From positions 187,001 through 251,000 of the forward strand of contig JAWNZC010000175.1 in the NCBI GenBank assembly GCA_035771165.1: a stretch of 64,000 bases of DNA, in the 5' to 3' direction. The notes under the pieces were generated by a model that worked only from the letters and a program-made list of their open reading frames with translations, did not search any database and was not told where the DNA came from. The first letter of the stretch is position 1. The number at the start of each line of letters is the position of its first letter. Below are positions 31,418-43,828 of the stretch, piece after piece. The DNA comes from Paragorgia papillata. Lineage: Eukaryota; Cnidaria; Anthozoa; Scleralcyonacea; Coralliidae. A program made the translations under genes and the position numbers.

Positions 31418-32182
31418 GGGTAAACTGAGGGAATATGGACCCCTCAGGTGAAATGGATCCCTAAGCAGTAAGTTTGCGGTAAATAATGCTGCGATAGCCT
31501 GCCGCCTGCGAGTGCAACAAAAACGTGCCGAAAGCCAAAGGTTTTAAACTTTGCACGGCGATAAAATGAAGTATTTAGTATTTCGTGCTAATACCGCTGT
31601 ACTAAAGGTTTGTAGTCTTTTCTTGCAATGGCAAAACATAAAAAATTCGAGGTAAATTATCATATTGACTATTGAGATATAATCCTTTGTAATCCGTCAT
31701 GCATATCATTTTTGCATAAGCCTAAATTAGTATATAAACCTTCCTTGTATAAACAATAATATTTTAATAGCATGAATTCATAGAAAATGGGCTTGATATA
31801 ATGATATTTCACTAATTAATTTCCGAAATGTTCAGTGAGGAGGGGGCCCAGGAGTGGCCTATTTCGCCTGGGCCTATGCTGTTTTTATTCTGTAAATAGT
31901 GGTAAATATCAACAGATAGTTGTTTTGATGTTAGTATTAATATCATATATGTGTCATCCAATAGCCTGTAAGCATGTGGTTGCCATGGTAACCAGAATGA
32001 GTTTTACTACATTAAAATATCTTATTTGAATTCTATACATTCTAAGCTTTAATTTGGTATATGACATAAGTGGTCCAGATTGTGTCATGGTGGTGTGATT
32101 ACATGAATTCTCGGAGTATGTGATTTGCATGTGTTGTGCGTACAGTGCCCCCTTAAGGGGTCCATATTCCCTCATTTTACCC
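31418..32182. mobile_element. 765-bp MITE, TA target, nested in the 7-kb element
   Basis: TIR GGGTAAACTGAGGGAATATG against CATATTCCCTCATTTTACCC, with TA on each side (31416-31417 and 32183-32184). TA targets fit the Tc1/mariner group. No transposase remains. Confidence 0.85.
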
Positions 32183-32242
32183 TAGAGGTATAAAATCATT
32201 TTTTCGAAATTACAGTATCCATGTCTTTTCAGATAAAGCAAC

Positions 32243-35200
32243 ATGGAGCTAGACTTTAGCCGATGCATCATCTGCCAAGAAAAAACAGCTGAAGAGTTAA
32301 GATGTCAACCCGTCAGTAGGCGGCGATAAGACATCTGCGTATCAGTCATTCTTGACGAATGTTGAACAGTTCCGTGATATTAATCTGCTCCCAACCGGAC
32401 TGAAGTTTGGGAGTGATCAAACCGTTGACACGTTTGTGAAGAATTCTGCGTCGTGGCATAAATCTTGTCATGTACAGTTCAGCAACTACAAACTGGCAAG
32501 AGCGAGAAAGCGAAAGGAATCCAATCCACATGAAAATGATAATGAACAAGGTAGACAACCTAGTAAGCGGCGCTCAATCATCATGATAGAACAATGTTTA
32601 TTTTGCGAGAAAGGCGCAGACGAGGATAATCCCCTCCACCACGTTTCATCTTATGATATGGATACGGGCCTTAAGACTATGATTAGTGAACTGCAGGATA
32701 CCCAGCTACTTGCTATGATTGTTGGATCAGATCTCATGGCCATGGATGCGACATATCATTTAACATGTTTGACCCACCTTCGAAATCGATATCGCAGTCA
32801 TATGAGACAGTTACAGAAGGCAACAATAAACACTGACGATATAATGAATGAGTCAAGAACATTTGTTGAACTTGCTGGTTATATTGAAATGTCAGTCAAT
32901 GATGGAACTCTTATCTTCAAATTATCAGAGTTACACACCCTGTATGTTAATCGGCTTGAGGAGCTGAACATAAAGACTATCAACAAAACCAGATTGAAGG
33001 AGAAGTTGCTTGAACGGTTCTCTGATGCACAAGCACAACATGATGGCCGGAACATCGTTATAATATTCAAGGATGGAATGAAAGACATGATTAAAGATGC
33101 CCTGAAAAAACGTGACTTTACTGAAGATGCCCTGATACTGGCACAAGCAGCAACAATCGTTAGAAAGGATATCTTTCATCATGAAGGATTCCAATTCACC
33201 GGCCAGTTTCCACCTGGTTGTCAGGAGAAATCATTACCATCGAGTCTACAGTGTCTCGTCTCCATGATTGTTAATGGTCCAAATCTGACAGAGAGTGACG
33301 ATTCACAAGTGTGTCTAACTGTTGGACAAACCATCGTCCACAACGTCAAGAAACGTAAACCTAATTCGCCGACGAAAGTCCGGCACACTCTGGACAGAGA
33401 ACCTCCACTACCAATTTACATTGGCATAAATATACACGCACTGACTAGAAGTAAGAAGATCATCCAACAGTTACACAACATGGGTATCAGTGTTTCCTAT
33501 GACAGGGTGATGCAGATTGAAGAGTGGTTAGCCACAGCTGTATGTGAGAGGTTTGAAGATGATGGTGTAGTAGCTCCAACTATTCTTCGAAAAGGACTCT
33601 TTACTGTGGGCGCTCTTGACAATCTCGATCACGATCCAAGTGCAACAACAGCCACGACATCTTTTCATGGCACTGGCATTAGTATATTTCAATTCCCAAG
33701 CACGAAGGAACCCGGTGTCATCAGGGAACCTGTCACATTACCGCCATCAAGGGCGTATACTCACTCGCTTCCAGACCATTATGCTTCTGTTCCTGCAGTT
33801 TCGTTGAAGTCTACTCATGTTCAGGTACCAGAGAGTAATAGTGAACCTGTTAAGCTTGACCTGGCAGATGCAAAACGTGAAGAATATGACTGGATGGAAC
33901 ATAGTCTTCAACATATCAGCGATGTGGAACTGTGCAAGACGAGTTCACTTACATGGTCTGCTTATCACGCCACTCGACAACAGCCAACATCAGAGCAACC
34001 AGCAATATGTGCACTGCTCCCTCTCTTCTATGAAAAATCAAACACACCAGCAATGATTAAACATGGCATGGATGTACATCGGCAGGCAACAGAGTATCTC
34101 AACCCAGGACAAATCCCAGTGATTACGTTTGACCAGCCTCTGTTCACGCTCGCCAAGTACGTACAATGGAAATGGCCGGATCTCTATGGCGAGAAAGTCT
34201 ATGTAGTTATGATGGGCGGACTGCACATTGAGAAGGCGCTATGGAACACTGTTGGCGATTTATTAGATGGGTCAGGTTGGACAACAGCTCTCACTGAATC
34301 TGAAGTTGCTTCATCTGGAACAGCTGATTCATTCCTGAAAGTATCACACATTACCAGGACTCAGCATGCCCACCAGGTCACTGTTCTTGTTCTTCAGAGG
34401 TTACTGAATGAAGCATTCAACCAGAGATCTAATGTTGATGAGAGTTTGAGCAACTGGCTGGAACAAATGTGTAAGAAATCTCCCACGTTCAAGTTCTGGA
34501 ACATGATCGCACACTATGAGATTCTGATTCTCATATTTGTTAGAGCCCATCGGGAGAGCAACTTCCCATTGTATGTTACTGTATTAGAGGCACTCGTACC
34601 ATTGTTCTTTGCGTTAGACCACGTGAACTATTCTCGGTAGCTGCCTGTACACATCAGAGACATGAAGGCGCTGCCACAAGAGATCAAATATGAGTTTGAA
34701 ACTCGGAATCACTGGACAATCGCAAAGTCGTTACACAGATACTCTGCGATCCCAATAGACCAAGCGCATGAGCAGGAGAATAAAGTGGTGAAAGCATCCG
34801 GTGGTGCAGTAGGACTCACTGAGAATCCAGTTGCCTTCAGACGCTGGATGACCGCTGGACCCGAGCTTGCCAGACTTCTGAGACAGTACGAGAATGGATA
34901 TCTTCATGACGATGATCCGGAAAACCCCGCTAACTTCGAACACCATGAACAGGGACTTGCAGCACAGAAAACCTTCCAGCGACAGGTTGATAGCCTATCT
35001 AACACAACACGCAAGATGGGAAATCCCTTCCTGGATGACTTCCCAGAGTTGGTAACTCTTGATAGTCGTAACTGCGCGAATGAGGCGGTAGTGAATACAA
35101 TCCGTACACTGGAAGACACGGGCACAAAGAAGTATCAAGAGTATGTGAAGACCGTGCTCGTGGATCGGAGTCACTCCATACATGATACGATCTCAAAGAA

Positions 35201-36669
35201 TTCACTACCCCTGTTCTCAACAAAGCTCAAAGTAAGATCGAAGGATTGCAAGAAAGTAAAGGTGCTTGAGAACAATGTGGCACTCTTCGGCCAGTTATAC
35301 ATCTCCTTACAAAATAGAGATGGTGACATCAGTGAATTCTTTGCACACGAAGTTCAGTCGTATCCTCCATCCCTGTCTGAGTTTGGAGAGCTTAATCTGT
35401 CTGGTACCAAATGTCATCTGTTACAATGTATCGAGGAACCAAACCAGACAGAGGCACCTGTATTATATGACTGCAAAGTTCTGGATGGTGCGGTGACAGT
35501 ACATGCATTGCCTGTAATAAATGTCTCAACATTCCAGGAATATGCTGACAACGTGTTTATACCCCATCTGGAACGTCAGCTGCGTGACACAAAGCGAGTG
35601 GATGTTGTGTGGGACGAATACCGACCAGATAGCCTGAAGGAGGGAACCAGGGAGAAACGAGGCAAAGGTGTGCGTAGAAAAGTATCAGGTGACACCAAGC
35701 TGCCGGGCAACTGGAATGACTTCCTCCGTGATCCAATCAATAAGAAGGAACTCTTTGAATTCCTGTCATCAAAAGTTGCCGATTGCAGCATCCCTCCTGA
35801 GTGTTCGATATATATCACAGCTGGGGAGCATGTTACATGTGTCGGAACGCAGATCGAAATGTCCAGCTGCAATCAGGAAGAAGCAGACACTAGGATTGTG
35901 GTTCACGTGAAGCATGCTTTGGAGAATGGAGCAAAATCCATCCAGGTGCGAACTGTGGACACAGACGTCGTCGTTGTTCTTACCGGTGTGTTTCATGACC
36001 TCTCACATAAATGCTGATCTTGATCTCTGGGTAGCATTTGGAACTGGAAAGAACTACACTCATTACAGCATCAACGCCATTTGTGCCCATCTTGGTGAAC
36101 GTAAATCACGTTCCCTGCCCGTTTTCCACTCCTTGTCAGGATGTGATACTACATCAGGGAAGAAATCATTCTGGCAAGCATGGAATGCTTATGAGGAAGT
36201 TACTGATGCCTTTGTTCATCTTGCCGCACATCCGTTTGAGCATCTTGACTTACATTCTGAATCATTTCATAGAATCGAGAGACTAGTTGTCGTAGTTTAT
36301 GACAAAACAAGTAACGCCATGAATGTTAACAGTGCCCGGATGGAGCTGTTCAGCCAGAAACGCCAAGCTGTTGACAAGATACCACCTACTCAGAATGCAC
36401 TACTCCAGCACACTAGGAGGGCAGTATACCAGGCTGGCATCTGGACAACATGCATGTTATCTCAACAAACGAATCCATGTCCAACCGACTATGCGTGGGT
36501 GAAAGTTGGGAACTCATGGGAACCTGTCTGGTCTACCATTCCAGAGGCGTCTAAAGCGTGCAGAGAATTCGTGAAATGTGGCTGCAAAAAGGCCTGTACA
36601 GTCTGCAAATGCAGCAAGGCAAATCTGCCTTGCACATCTCTTTGTCGGTGCACATGTTCATCCAAATAG
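32243..36669 (+). CDS. Giant single-exon transposon protein, unclassified, lightly broken
   Basis: The ATG at 32243 opens a short segment with CIICQEKT. A frame shift near 32310-32325 leads into the long frame ending 34640. An in-frame TAG (34638-34640) is followed at once by the same frame to 36017. A last frame shift near 36000-36010 leads to the stop at 36667-36669. Together this is ~1,470 codons. Visible: two Cys/His clusters (SWHKSCHVQFSNY; CLFCEKGADEDNPLHH), a DYMD-free central region with TFDQPLFTLAKYVQWKWPD and GLHIEKALW, acidic motifs (EADTRIVVHV, VDTDVVVVLTG; HSLSGCDTTS) and a CXC-like Cys-rich tail. The D-rich motifs suggest a nuclease or transposase fold. I cannot name the family. 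Three lesions make it inactive. A related fragment lies at 46641-46874. Confidence 0.75.
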
Positions 36670-37630
36670 GATACATCGACTGTGAACTGTTTGGTAGAGA
36701 TACATTGTATTGAAACATTGTAGATATAATTCCCGAATACTACCAGTATGTACTTAACATGTAGGCTGATATGTAGCTATAGAAGTCACAATAACCATTC
36801 AAAATCAGGTCAAGTAAGCCTTTTTCGGACATTATCTTTGTTCATTTCCGATTTTCACAGCCACATATACGAAATTTCCTTTTTTTGGTGGTCATTTTGA
36901 AATTTGGCCGCCATCTTGGAAATTGGTGACCTGAGCAACATGCCATGACCAGCATCTGTTTCATTGACCCCGGAAACCCCTGAATTGACACCTCATTTGT
37001 TCATTTCTGATTTTTACAGTTAGATATATGACATTTCCTTTTTTTCTGGCGGCCATCTTGGATTTTGGCCGCCATCTTGGAAAATCGGAACCGATCAAGT
37101 GGGTTCCACGGATAAAATCAATAGATAGGTCGAGAAGAAACTCCATGCCAAATTTGGTACTTTTGTCCGGGCGGTAACGTTAATCCTGAAAATTGTTGCT
37201 AAGCCACCTGACTATCTGTTGCTGTAGCTTCATCTATATCTCCTACTTTAAATATCGCAAAACTCACCCAAACACAATTAAGAAGACTCGTTGACAGAGT
37301 GTGGAGAAGATTTTCCTTAAAATGCCCCCAAAATACTGCTAATACACGTATTTGCGTGAGTAAATAGGTGGCAAACCAAAGCTCGAACATTGGAATATTT
37401 GTTCGGTAATTACGCAACTTACCGGTATGACGTCACCGACTATGTAGTACCCATGCTTCTAAACAACTCGGTCGTGCATCAAGAGGTACTTGGAATCTCT
37501 TCCCAGTAAGTCATGCGCTTTTACTCCATGCGCTTTTACTCCAAGTTCATTTTCCCCCTCACTTTTGTAAGGTTAGATGATAACTGCTTTGAAAATATAC
37601 ATAACCTCAAAAGGTATAGTTGACCTTTAA

Positions 37631-38153
37631 AGCTTGTGCATATAAGGAGAAAAGGTTGTACACTGCCGAGAATTTGAAGAACAAAATACTGATATTTAGA
37701 GCGGGGCACATTTACTCTGATGAAGGGCACTGCTCGAAATGTCAGTATTTCGTTCTGCTCCGGTCGAAACATCAGTATTTCATTCTTACAAGCTTTTAGA
37801 TTCGCTATATTCTAAACACTCCCTACGCAGCACCCTACTTTTGTTGGATACTCTCGCATATAAGGTCACTTGGCTAACCCTTATCTCTCATGATCAGCAA
37901 AGTAAAGAGGGGTTCGAGGAGGGGTTTACTCTATTCAGCTAAGTCTTATATGTTTTTTACAATGCGGTAAAACTTATTATGATATATCTATAATAATAAT
38001 AAACTGAAGTAGGGATAGCTTATGGTAATGTAAACGTGTATATATCAAAAGTATACAACTACGGGAAAATGCACAATGTCAATATTAATATGAAACACTT
38101 TTCTCAAGGGCAACATGGTCTCTAGCAACAATTATTGGCAAATGATTAAAATG
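37631..38153. other. Non-coding, PLE-like traces
   Basis: Near 37718-37790 there are two short hammerhead-core-like strings (CTGATGAAGGGC...CGAAA and CCGGTCGAAACATCAG), probably remnants of PLE ends. No gene seen. Confidence 0.3.
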
Positions 38154-38157
38154 TTAA

Positions 38158-38466
38158 AGGTGATGTACAGTCCGCTCTGCGCATGACCGCAATGGGGTCC
38201 CCAAAACGTGACATTCGTAGATAATTACATGAAGTACTCAGCTCAATGTAAACCGTTAGGAGCAACATGGCAGTAAACCAAGCGATTCGGCGAGGATATC
38301 TCCTCGGATTTCTTCTATTTCTTCTGAAAATGTTTTGTTTCAAGTACAAGTAATGAAGAGGAAGCAAGAAAAGCTTACAATCTTGAATAAGGTAGCAGTA
38401 TATTTTTTGTAAATAAAGATGTAAACATTAGATTCGTACATGCGCAGAACGGACTGTACGTCACCT
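38158..38466. mobile_element. 309-bp MITE flanked by TTAA
   Basis: TIRs AGGTGATGTACAGTCCG and CGGACTGTACGTCACCT (one mismatch) lie between TTAA at 38154-38157 and TTAA at 38467-38470. The first four bases (AGGT) match the termini of the 7-kb element, so it may belong to the same superfamily. Confidence 0.88.
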
Positions 38467-38470
38467 TTAA

Positions 38471-39426
38471 TGCTTTAAAAACCTTATCTCGATAAAATTC
38501 CATAAGCTAAAGTCTGGTGCATTTTAACGAATTCCTTTCTGTTTCCTGGAGTATTTAAAATAAAATCTAATACCACAAACACGTATGCCGGTTTGGTCTG
38601 GCATAGTCAGCAGCTCGTATCTTAGTTTTTAAAGGCATATATCAAAAGAAATTACGCCAATTATAAACCGCAATAATCCCGAAGAAATATTGCAATTATC
38701 TAGGGCTATATATAGAGTGTCAAAACTTCAGTTCGTGCCAAAATATAACCTCATTGACAACAGTAAAAACGATTTGAAAGAAGTCGTGCGTTTGAAGTTT
38801 AATGAGTACTCCATTACTTACGAACATATTTATCTTAATTCCACCGAAATTAACCATAAAATTAATCGTAAAAGGATCAACAAATATTCAACTAACCTTT
38901 CCAGTTGATTTCGAGTGCAGATGTTCAACAAAAACTGAATAAAACGACGGATCCTGAACAGCAGTTAACACACAAGTCTTTCACAGCTTTTCTTCGCAAT
39001 TACAGGCAACATGTGCAGGCTCAACGGGTGCTCAGGCCAGCGGTTGTGAAAGTGAATAATTCATATTAGCAGCAGTGAATGTAATCGCGCATTTGGGACA
39101 CCCAACTTATGCCGAGACTTATGTCTCTAAAATTTTTCTTGATATTATTCTCTCGATTGTTATTAAATTATGTATTTTAAAAACGGCAACACTTTATTGT
39201 GATTATTTTACGATAGTTATTAAACGCGCACCGCTTTAATTTCAAAAGCCGACTCGGTGACCTGGGACTTTTATTTATTTTTGTTTTCGTCCTAAGCGGA
39301 TGTTTATATATCGAGAAACAAACGCTCAAAGGTAACAAATACAAGATCATAGAGTTAGAAATAACGTTGTGTCGTAATTAAGATTTATAAAACGTAATTA
39401 TTCTGCAAGAACGTTAGCTATAATTT
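38471..39426. other. Non-coding, no gene seen
   Basis: AT-rich sequence with short open frames only (one of 72 codons at 38690). No motif or repeat identified. Confidence 0.35.
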
Positions 39427-39706
39427 GTTTTGTTATATATCAAGTGTCAAAGTCCGTTTTGCTAGCTCTGATTGGGCGAGCGGCCCTCGTGCGACGGTCC
39501 GAAAATCGTGATGTTTCCCGCATAACCCATGGCAGCGGGTAACATAACATTTATTTTTCCCTAGGGAAAAATACCAAAACCGGAAGTAGATGGTCAGGTT
39601 CAGTTTGTCTTTGTTTTTTTCCAGTTTTCCTTCATTAAAAACAATGTCTGAAGGTTTTGCTCAACATATTTGTTGTCATATAACACTTGATATATAACAA
39701 AACACT
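39427..39706. repeat. Foldback with 21-bp perfect arms
   Basis: GTTTTGTTATATATCAAGTG near 39428 recurs as its perfect reverse complement near 39685. The interior contains a GC-richer segment. Likely a MITE. Confidence 0.7.
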
Positions 39707-39829
39707 TATTTGCTGGTACCTCGAGAAAACAGTGTGTTTTGTGGCCCCTCGACTTCGCCTCGGGAAACAACGGCGGTCTCGGGTTCTCGGTTCACACAAC
39801 GTTTTCACAACGTCGCGTAAATGTCGAAA

Positions 39830-39987
39830 AATGACGTTGTACTCGGACGTCCGTTAGACCAGTTGTTACCAGTTGTCTACCACCAATCTTTTGGGCAAAC
39901 GTCGTGAGAAAGTCGCCATAATGTTAGGTCCGACCTGACCAAAATACGACGTTCCAGTAACGTCGCCACGACGTTATGTGTTAGCTG

Positions 39988-39990
<3 letters not shown>
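39830..39990. repeat. ACGT-rich dispersed repeat (GACGTT motifs)
   Basis: Dense ACGTCG/AACGTT motifs (AACGTCGTGAGAAAGTCGCC, GTAACGTCGCCACGACGTTA) ending in TGTTAGCTGGG and a (TA)n tract. Resembles a common TA-tract-flanked dispersed repeat of invertebrates. No coding content. Confidence 0.4.
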
Positions 39991-40030
<40 letters not shown>

Positions 40031-40177
40031 CTAATATACACGCGGATACAGTTACAAGTCGGAAATAAATTCTGCAGTCTTGGTATATATATATATATAC
40101 GATGTCGATATATGTCGATCAAGATTAATAAAACTTTATTTCATATATATATATATTGAACTATATATATACACAAT

Positions 40178-40497
40178 ACAGTACAGTACAGTACAGTACA
40201 CTACACTACACTACACTACACTACACTACACTACACTACACTACACTACACTACACTACACTACACTACACTACACTACACTACACTACACTACACTACA
40301 CTACACTACACTACACTACACTACACTACACTACACTACACTACACTACACTACACTACACTACACTACACTACACTACACTACACTACACTACACTACA
40401 CTACACACTACACTACACTACACTACCCTACACTACACTACACTACACTACACTACACTACACTACACTACACTACACTACACTACACTACACTACT
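40178..40497. repeat. (CTACA)n pentanucleotide satellite, left block
   Basis: Begins as (CAGTA)n and becomes pure (CTACA)n with one short interruption. Abuts the 3' end of the R2/NeSL-like LINE at 40498. The same unit flanks the LINE's 5' end at 43555-43770. Confidence 0.97.
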
Positions 40498-43400
40498 GAT
40501 TTTTTATTACAAATTAAAATTTACAGGTGATGGGTCTTGATTAAGTCCTTCGAGATAACAATAAGTGCCATTAATGGTCATACAAATATAGATAATTATA
40601 TACATGAAATAAGTAAATTCTTAAAGAAAATTGGTAATAAAATTTAAAGGGTTAATATGTTTAAAGAAGTTCAAAAGTAAAGTTCTAACATAACAATATT
40701 AATACGAGTCAATATACGAACAGTTTACTCAGGATCAACTTCTACTTCTAAGACATCTTCTGTGATGCCAAGATGTTCCCGGTAAATGTTTGTCGAGCCT
40801 TGAATTGCGTCCATGCAACAAAGTTTTCTGAACAAGGAACGATATCTTTTTGACATTCCAAGGTGCCGTAAGACATTTTCATTTGCCGGATGCCAAGAGC
40901 CAAGAGCACCAACCACAAAACCAAAGACATCGCATTGCTTTCCTTGCCCAATGAAAAATTGCTTCAGCCCTTCGTATTTAGTGATTTTACGATGTTCAGC
41001 ATCACGAAGGGCTTCAGCGTTATTGTCAAAGGGGCAACAAACATCAATAATCAGAACTTTATTGCCCTCCTCAACAATGATGTCAGGACGTAAACGAGAG
41101 TTGGCAGCACGAACTTGTTTGTCAGTAGTAATGGTACCATGTTGAACGGCGTTGGTGATACGGTCCACTATGGTGTTGTGTCTGCGAAGAATACTAGGCA
41201 TGTTAGGAAGGCAGTGACACAAGACATGAGGAAGGGTCTCATCTGAAGTACAACGGCGACATTTTGGGCTGGCATTAGACCACCGACTCTTGACATTATT
41301 AAGTGGAAGACAATTGAGTCGAGCACGATGGATAAAACGCCAGTCTCTAAAACGGATGTTGAGGCCATTGTATTGCCAAGTAGATCCATTGGCGAAGGTG
41401 TCGGTAGTAAGCGCACGAGCAACTTTTCCTTGATCAGGAAGAGCAAATAGAGTAGAAGCGAATCGATCTTGGACATGAAAATGCAGGAAACGACTGGCTT
41501 CTTTAGCAAGAACAGTACCGGAGTTTTGCGATGAAAGGACAGGAAGACCATTGTCATTGAATTTAATTTCAATACCAAGGTTACGAGTGGATTTGCGGAC
41601 TCGAGTCCACAACGATTGAATGCGGTAATGTATGTTGTTTAAACGATCATCAGGAAGGCTGGACAGATAGTTGGATTTCAGAGCAGAAGTAGGATTAGAT
41701 CGGGAGGCATGTCGGACGGTTTCGTTTAATTCAGCATTAGCAATGTGAATTACAGTCGGGTCGGAGGAAGATAGAATCTTAACCGAATGAATTATTGCTT
41801 GAACGTCAGCTTCAAGGATTGGATCAAGGAGGCCAAGACCACCAGCGCGTTTATGAGCGAAGATGTAGGAAGCAGAAGCTCGAGATGGTAGAGAACATAT
41901 TCTACGAATGGTGGAAACGAGAGTTGAACGATATTCACGAAGATGTTCTTTTTTAGGGTAACCAGCACGAAGGGCGAATGTTAAGGAAGGTTGAAGAAAG
42001 GTACGGATCATGTCTAATTTCTGCCAAGGAGCTAAAAGGGATTTCTCAATGTTGTCCAAATCACGTGAAAGGTTTTGAACCAGGTCAGAAATGTTATCTG
42101 GGTCATGGATTAAGCCAATAGGAACACCAAGGTATTTGTAAGGATGTTCACGATCAAGTGGAGGAATGGAATTATTCTGGACGATGAATTCATTAAGTTC
42201 AAAAGAAGATTCAGAATGATTAGATCTGGAACAGGTGAGGCTGATAGAGGCGCATTTATCAGGTCTGAAGGATAAACCAAGGGTTGTCGCAGTCGAAGAA
42301 GCAGCATCTAAGAGTTTCTGGAGTCGGTCTTTATTTCTGCAGATTATGACAAGATCATCAGCATAAGCAAAGACAGAGACAGGTATACCATGAAGTTTAG
42401 CAGGACCAATGTCTGAAGCTTTTTGTTTAATCGCTCGTAAAATGATGTCGATGGTTAAATTGAAAATGATTGGGCTTAACGGACAACCTTGCTTGACACC
42501 TGATAAAACTGGTATATCAGAGGTCAAACTGGTGGGGGTACGTATTTTGGTGGTGGCTCCAGAATAAGGATTGGTGATCATTTCAATTAGTGGTTGTGGT
42601 ACTCCAATATGGGAAAGGGTAGTGGTAATAGCAGAATGAGGGATACTTCCAAAAGCATTGCGAAGATCAAGCCAAGCGACAAAAACATTTTTCCGATTAC
42701 GTCGGGCATCACCTACGACGGACTGGAGGAGAAAGGTATGTTCATAACAACCCAGAAGACGAGCACTCTTCTGTTCTTTGGATAAAAGATCGTGATCAAT
42801 GGCCCATGATGTTAGTCGTTTGGCGATAACTCCCATAACTAACTTGTAGAGACACGACATTAAGGCGATGGGTCTAAAGTTAGAAGGATCATCTGTGCTA
42901 CCTTTCTTATAGATGAGCACCGTAGTCGCAGACTTCCAGGCTGGAGGAACATCACGTTGCTTGAAACAGTGTTGGAAAAGGAGAGAAAGGATAGAGCACG
43001 ATGGGTCAATGCTTTTCAAGTGACGATATTCGACGCGATCAGGCCCAGGAGAGGTATTGGCGGCAGAGAAGAGTTTTCGACGGATTTCATCAGAGGAAGG
43101 AGGTGAAAAGAGGAAGTCCTCGTTCGGAGCAGGTGTAACGAGGTCTTTTAATTTGTCTTGAAGGGATGTAGTGTCACAATGACGAAAGGAAAATGTATTT
43201 CTAAAGAATGATTCTGCTTTATCTGTTGATCCAGTGAAGAAAGGACTGTTAGGAGAGAGGATTTTCCGAGCAGCTCTTTTCTTAGAGTGACGATATAACG
43301 TTTGAATGCGTTGCGCTTCGGCGGGATTAGATAAAAGCGGTCGATGACGGAAAGCAGGACGGCGGCCAGATGGACGATCACGACGAGGAAGAGGTTTTGG

Positions 43401-43554
43401 GCGACGGCAAATTCATCGCAGAGGGTACAAAAGTCCGACCACAGAATGTCCCCGGAAAAGGCAGTTGTCCATTTTTCACGAAAAGCAATTCTCTTCAAGC
43501 GTGATTCTGAAGGAATGGACGATGGTGAATTTTGAGATTGTGTGAAATCATCAT
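40498..43554 (-). mobile_element. R2/NeSL-type LINE inserted within (CTACA)n
   Basis: A 3.06-kb element on the minus strand bounded on both sides by the same pentanucleotide array. It has a ~220-bp 3' UTR. Insertion within a simple repeat on both flanks suggests a site-specific endonuclease, as found among restriction-like-endonuclease LINEs. Confidence 0.85.
40725..43504 (-). CDS. Non-LTR RT with CCHC finger and restriction-like endonuclease
   Basis: The main frame (about 43400 to 40725) has no internal stop. Pre-RT TSPGPDRVEYRHLK is followed by RT blocks: VLIYKKGSTDDPSNFRPIAL, VAWLDLRNAFGSIPH (Asp), SGVKQGCPLSPIIFNL, VFAYADDLVII (catalytic) and KYLGVPIG. Downstream is a zinc knuckle (CRRCTSDETLPHVLCHC), then the endonuclease (RLRPDIIVEEGNKVLIIDVC), the RPD..D signature of the R2/NeSL/Hero group. 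About 35 N-terminal residues lie in another frame (43504-43400: REKWTTAFSGDIL), so there is one frameshift near 43400. An N-terminal DNA-binding finger is missing, so it is 5'-truncated. Confidence 0.9.
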
Positions 43555-43771
43555 CACTACACTACACTACACTACACTACACTACACTACACTACACTAC
43601 ACTACACTACACTACACTACACTACACTACACTACACTACACTACACTACACTACACTACACTACACTACACTACACTACACTACACTACACTACACTAC
43701 ACTACACTACACTACACTACACTGCACTGCACTGCACTGCACTACACTACACTACACTACACTACACTACA
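43555..43771. repeat. (CTACA)n pentanucleotide satellite, right block
   Basis: Continuous (CTACA)n with a short (CTGCA)n block near 43723-43740. Abuts the LINE 5' end. Confidence 0.97.
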
Positions 43772-43828
43772 AATTTAATGTCGTTCCCCTCAGGGCTTTT
43801 CAACAACTATTTACAACAGTTAAAATTT

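Larger units (their letters stand above)
30628..37626 (+). mobile_element. 7.0-kb TTAA-flanked DNA transposon (unclassified)
   Basis: Terminal inverted repeats start AGGTCAACTATACC and extend ~30 bp with mismatches. TTAA lies at both ends (30624-30627 and 37627-37630). Sub-terminal inverted copies of TACCGGTATGACGTCA-like sequence occur near 30825 and 37420. Internal inverted repeats (31130-31290 against 36830-37005) contain GGTGTCAATTCAGGGGTTTC and GATGGCGGCCAAATTTCAAA. The single large gene at 32243-36669 lies inside. A TA-flanked MITE is nested at 31418-32182. TTAA duplication is known from piggyBac and Kolobok, but the protein does not show their hallmarks to me. Confidence 0.75.

Noticed and set aside
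37718..37790. Hammerhead-like strings CTGATGAAGGGC...CGAAA
   Set aside because: Stem II has a mismatch at its base and no convincing stem I/III or cleavage triplet; treated as a decayed PLE trace.
40080..40530. Open frames through (CTACA)n on the plus strand
   Set aside because: Pure satellite translation (LHYTTLHYTT), with no supporting context.
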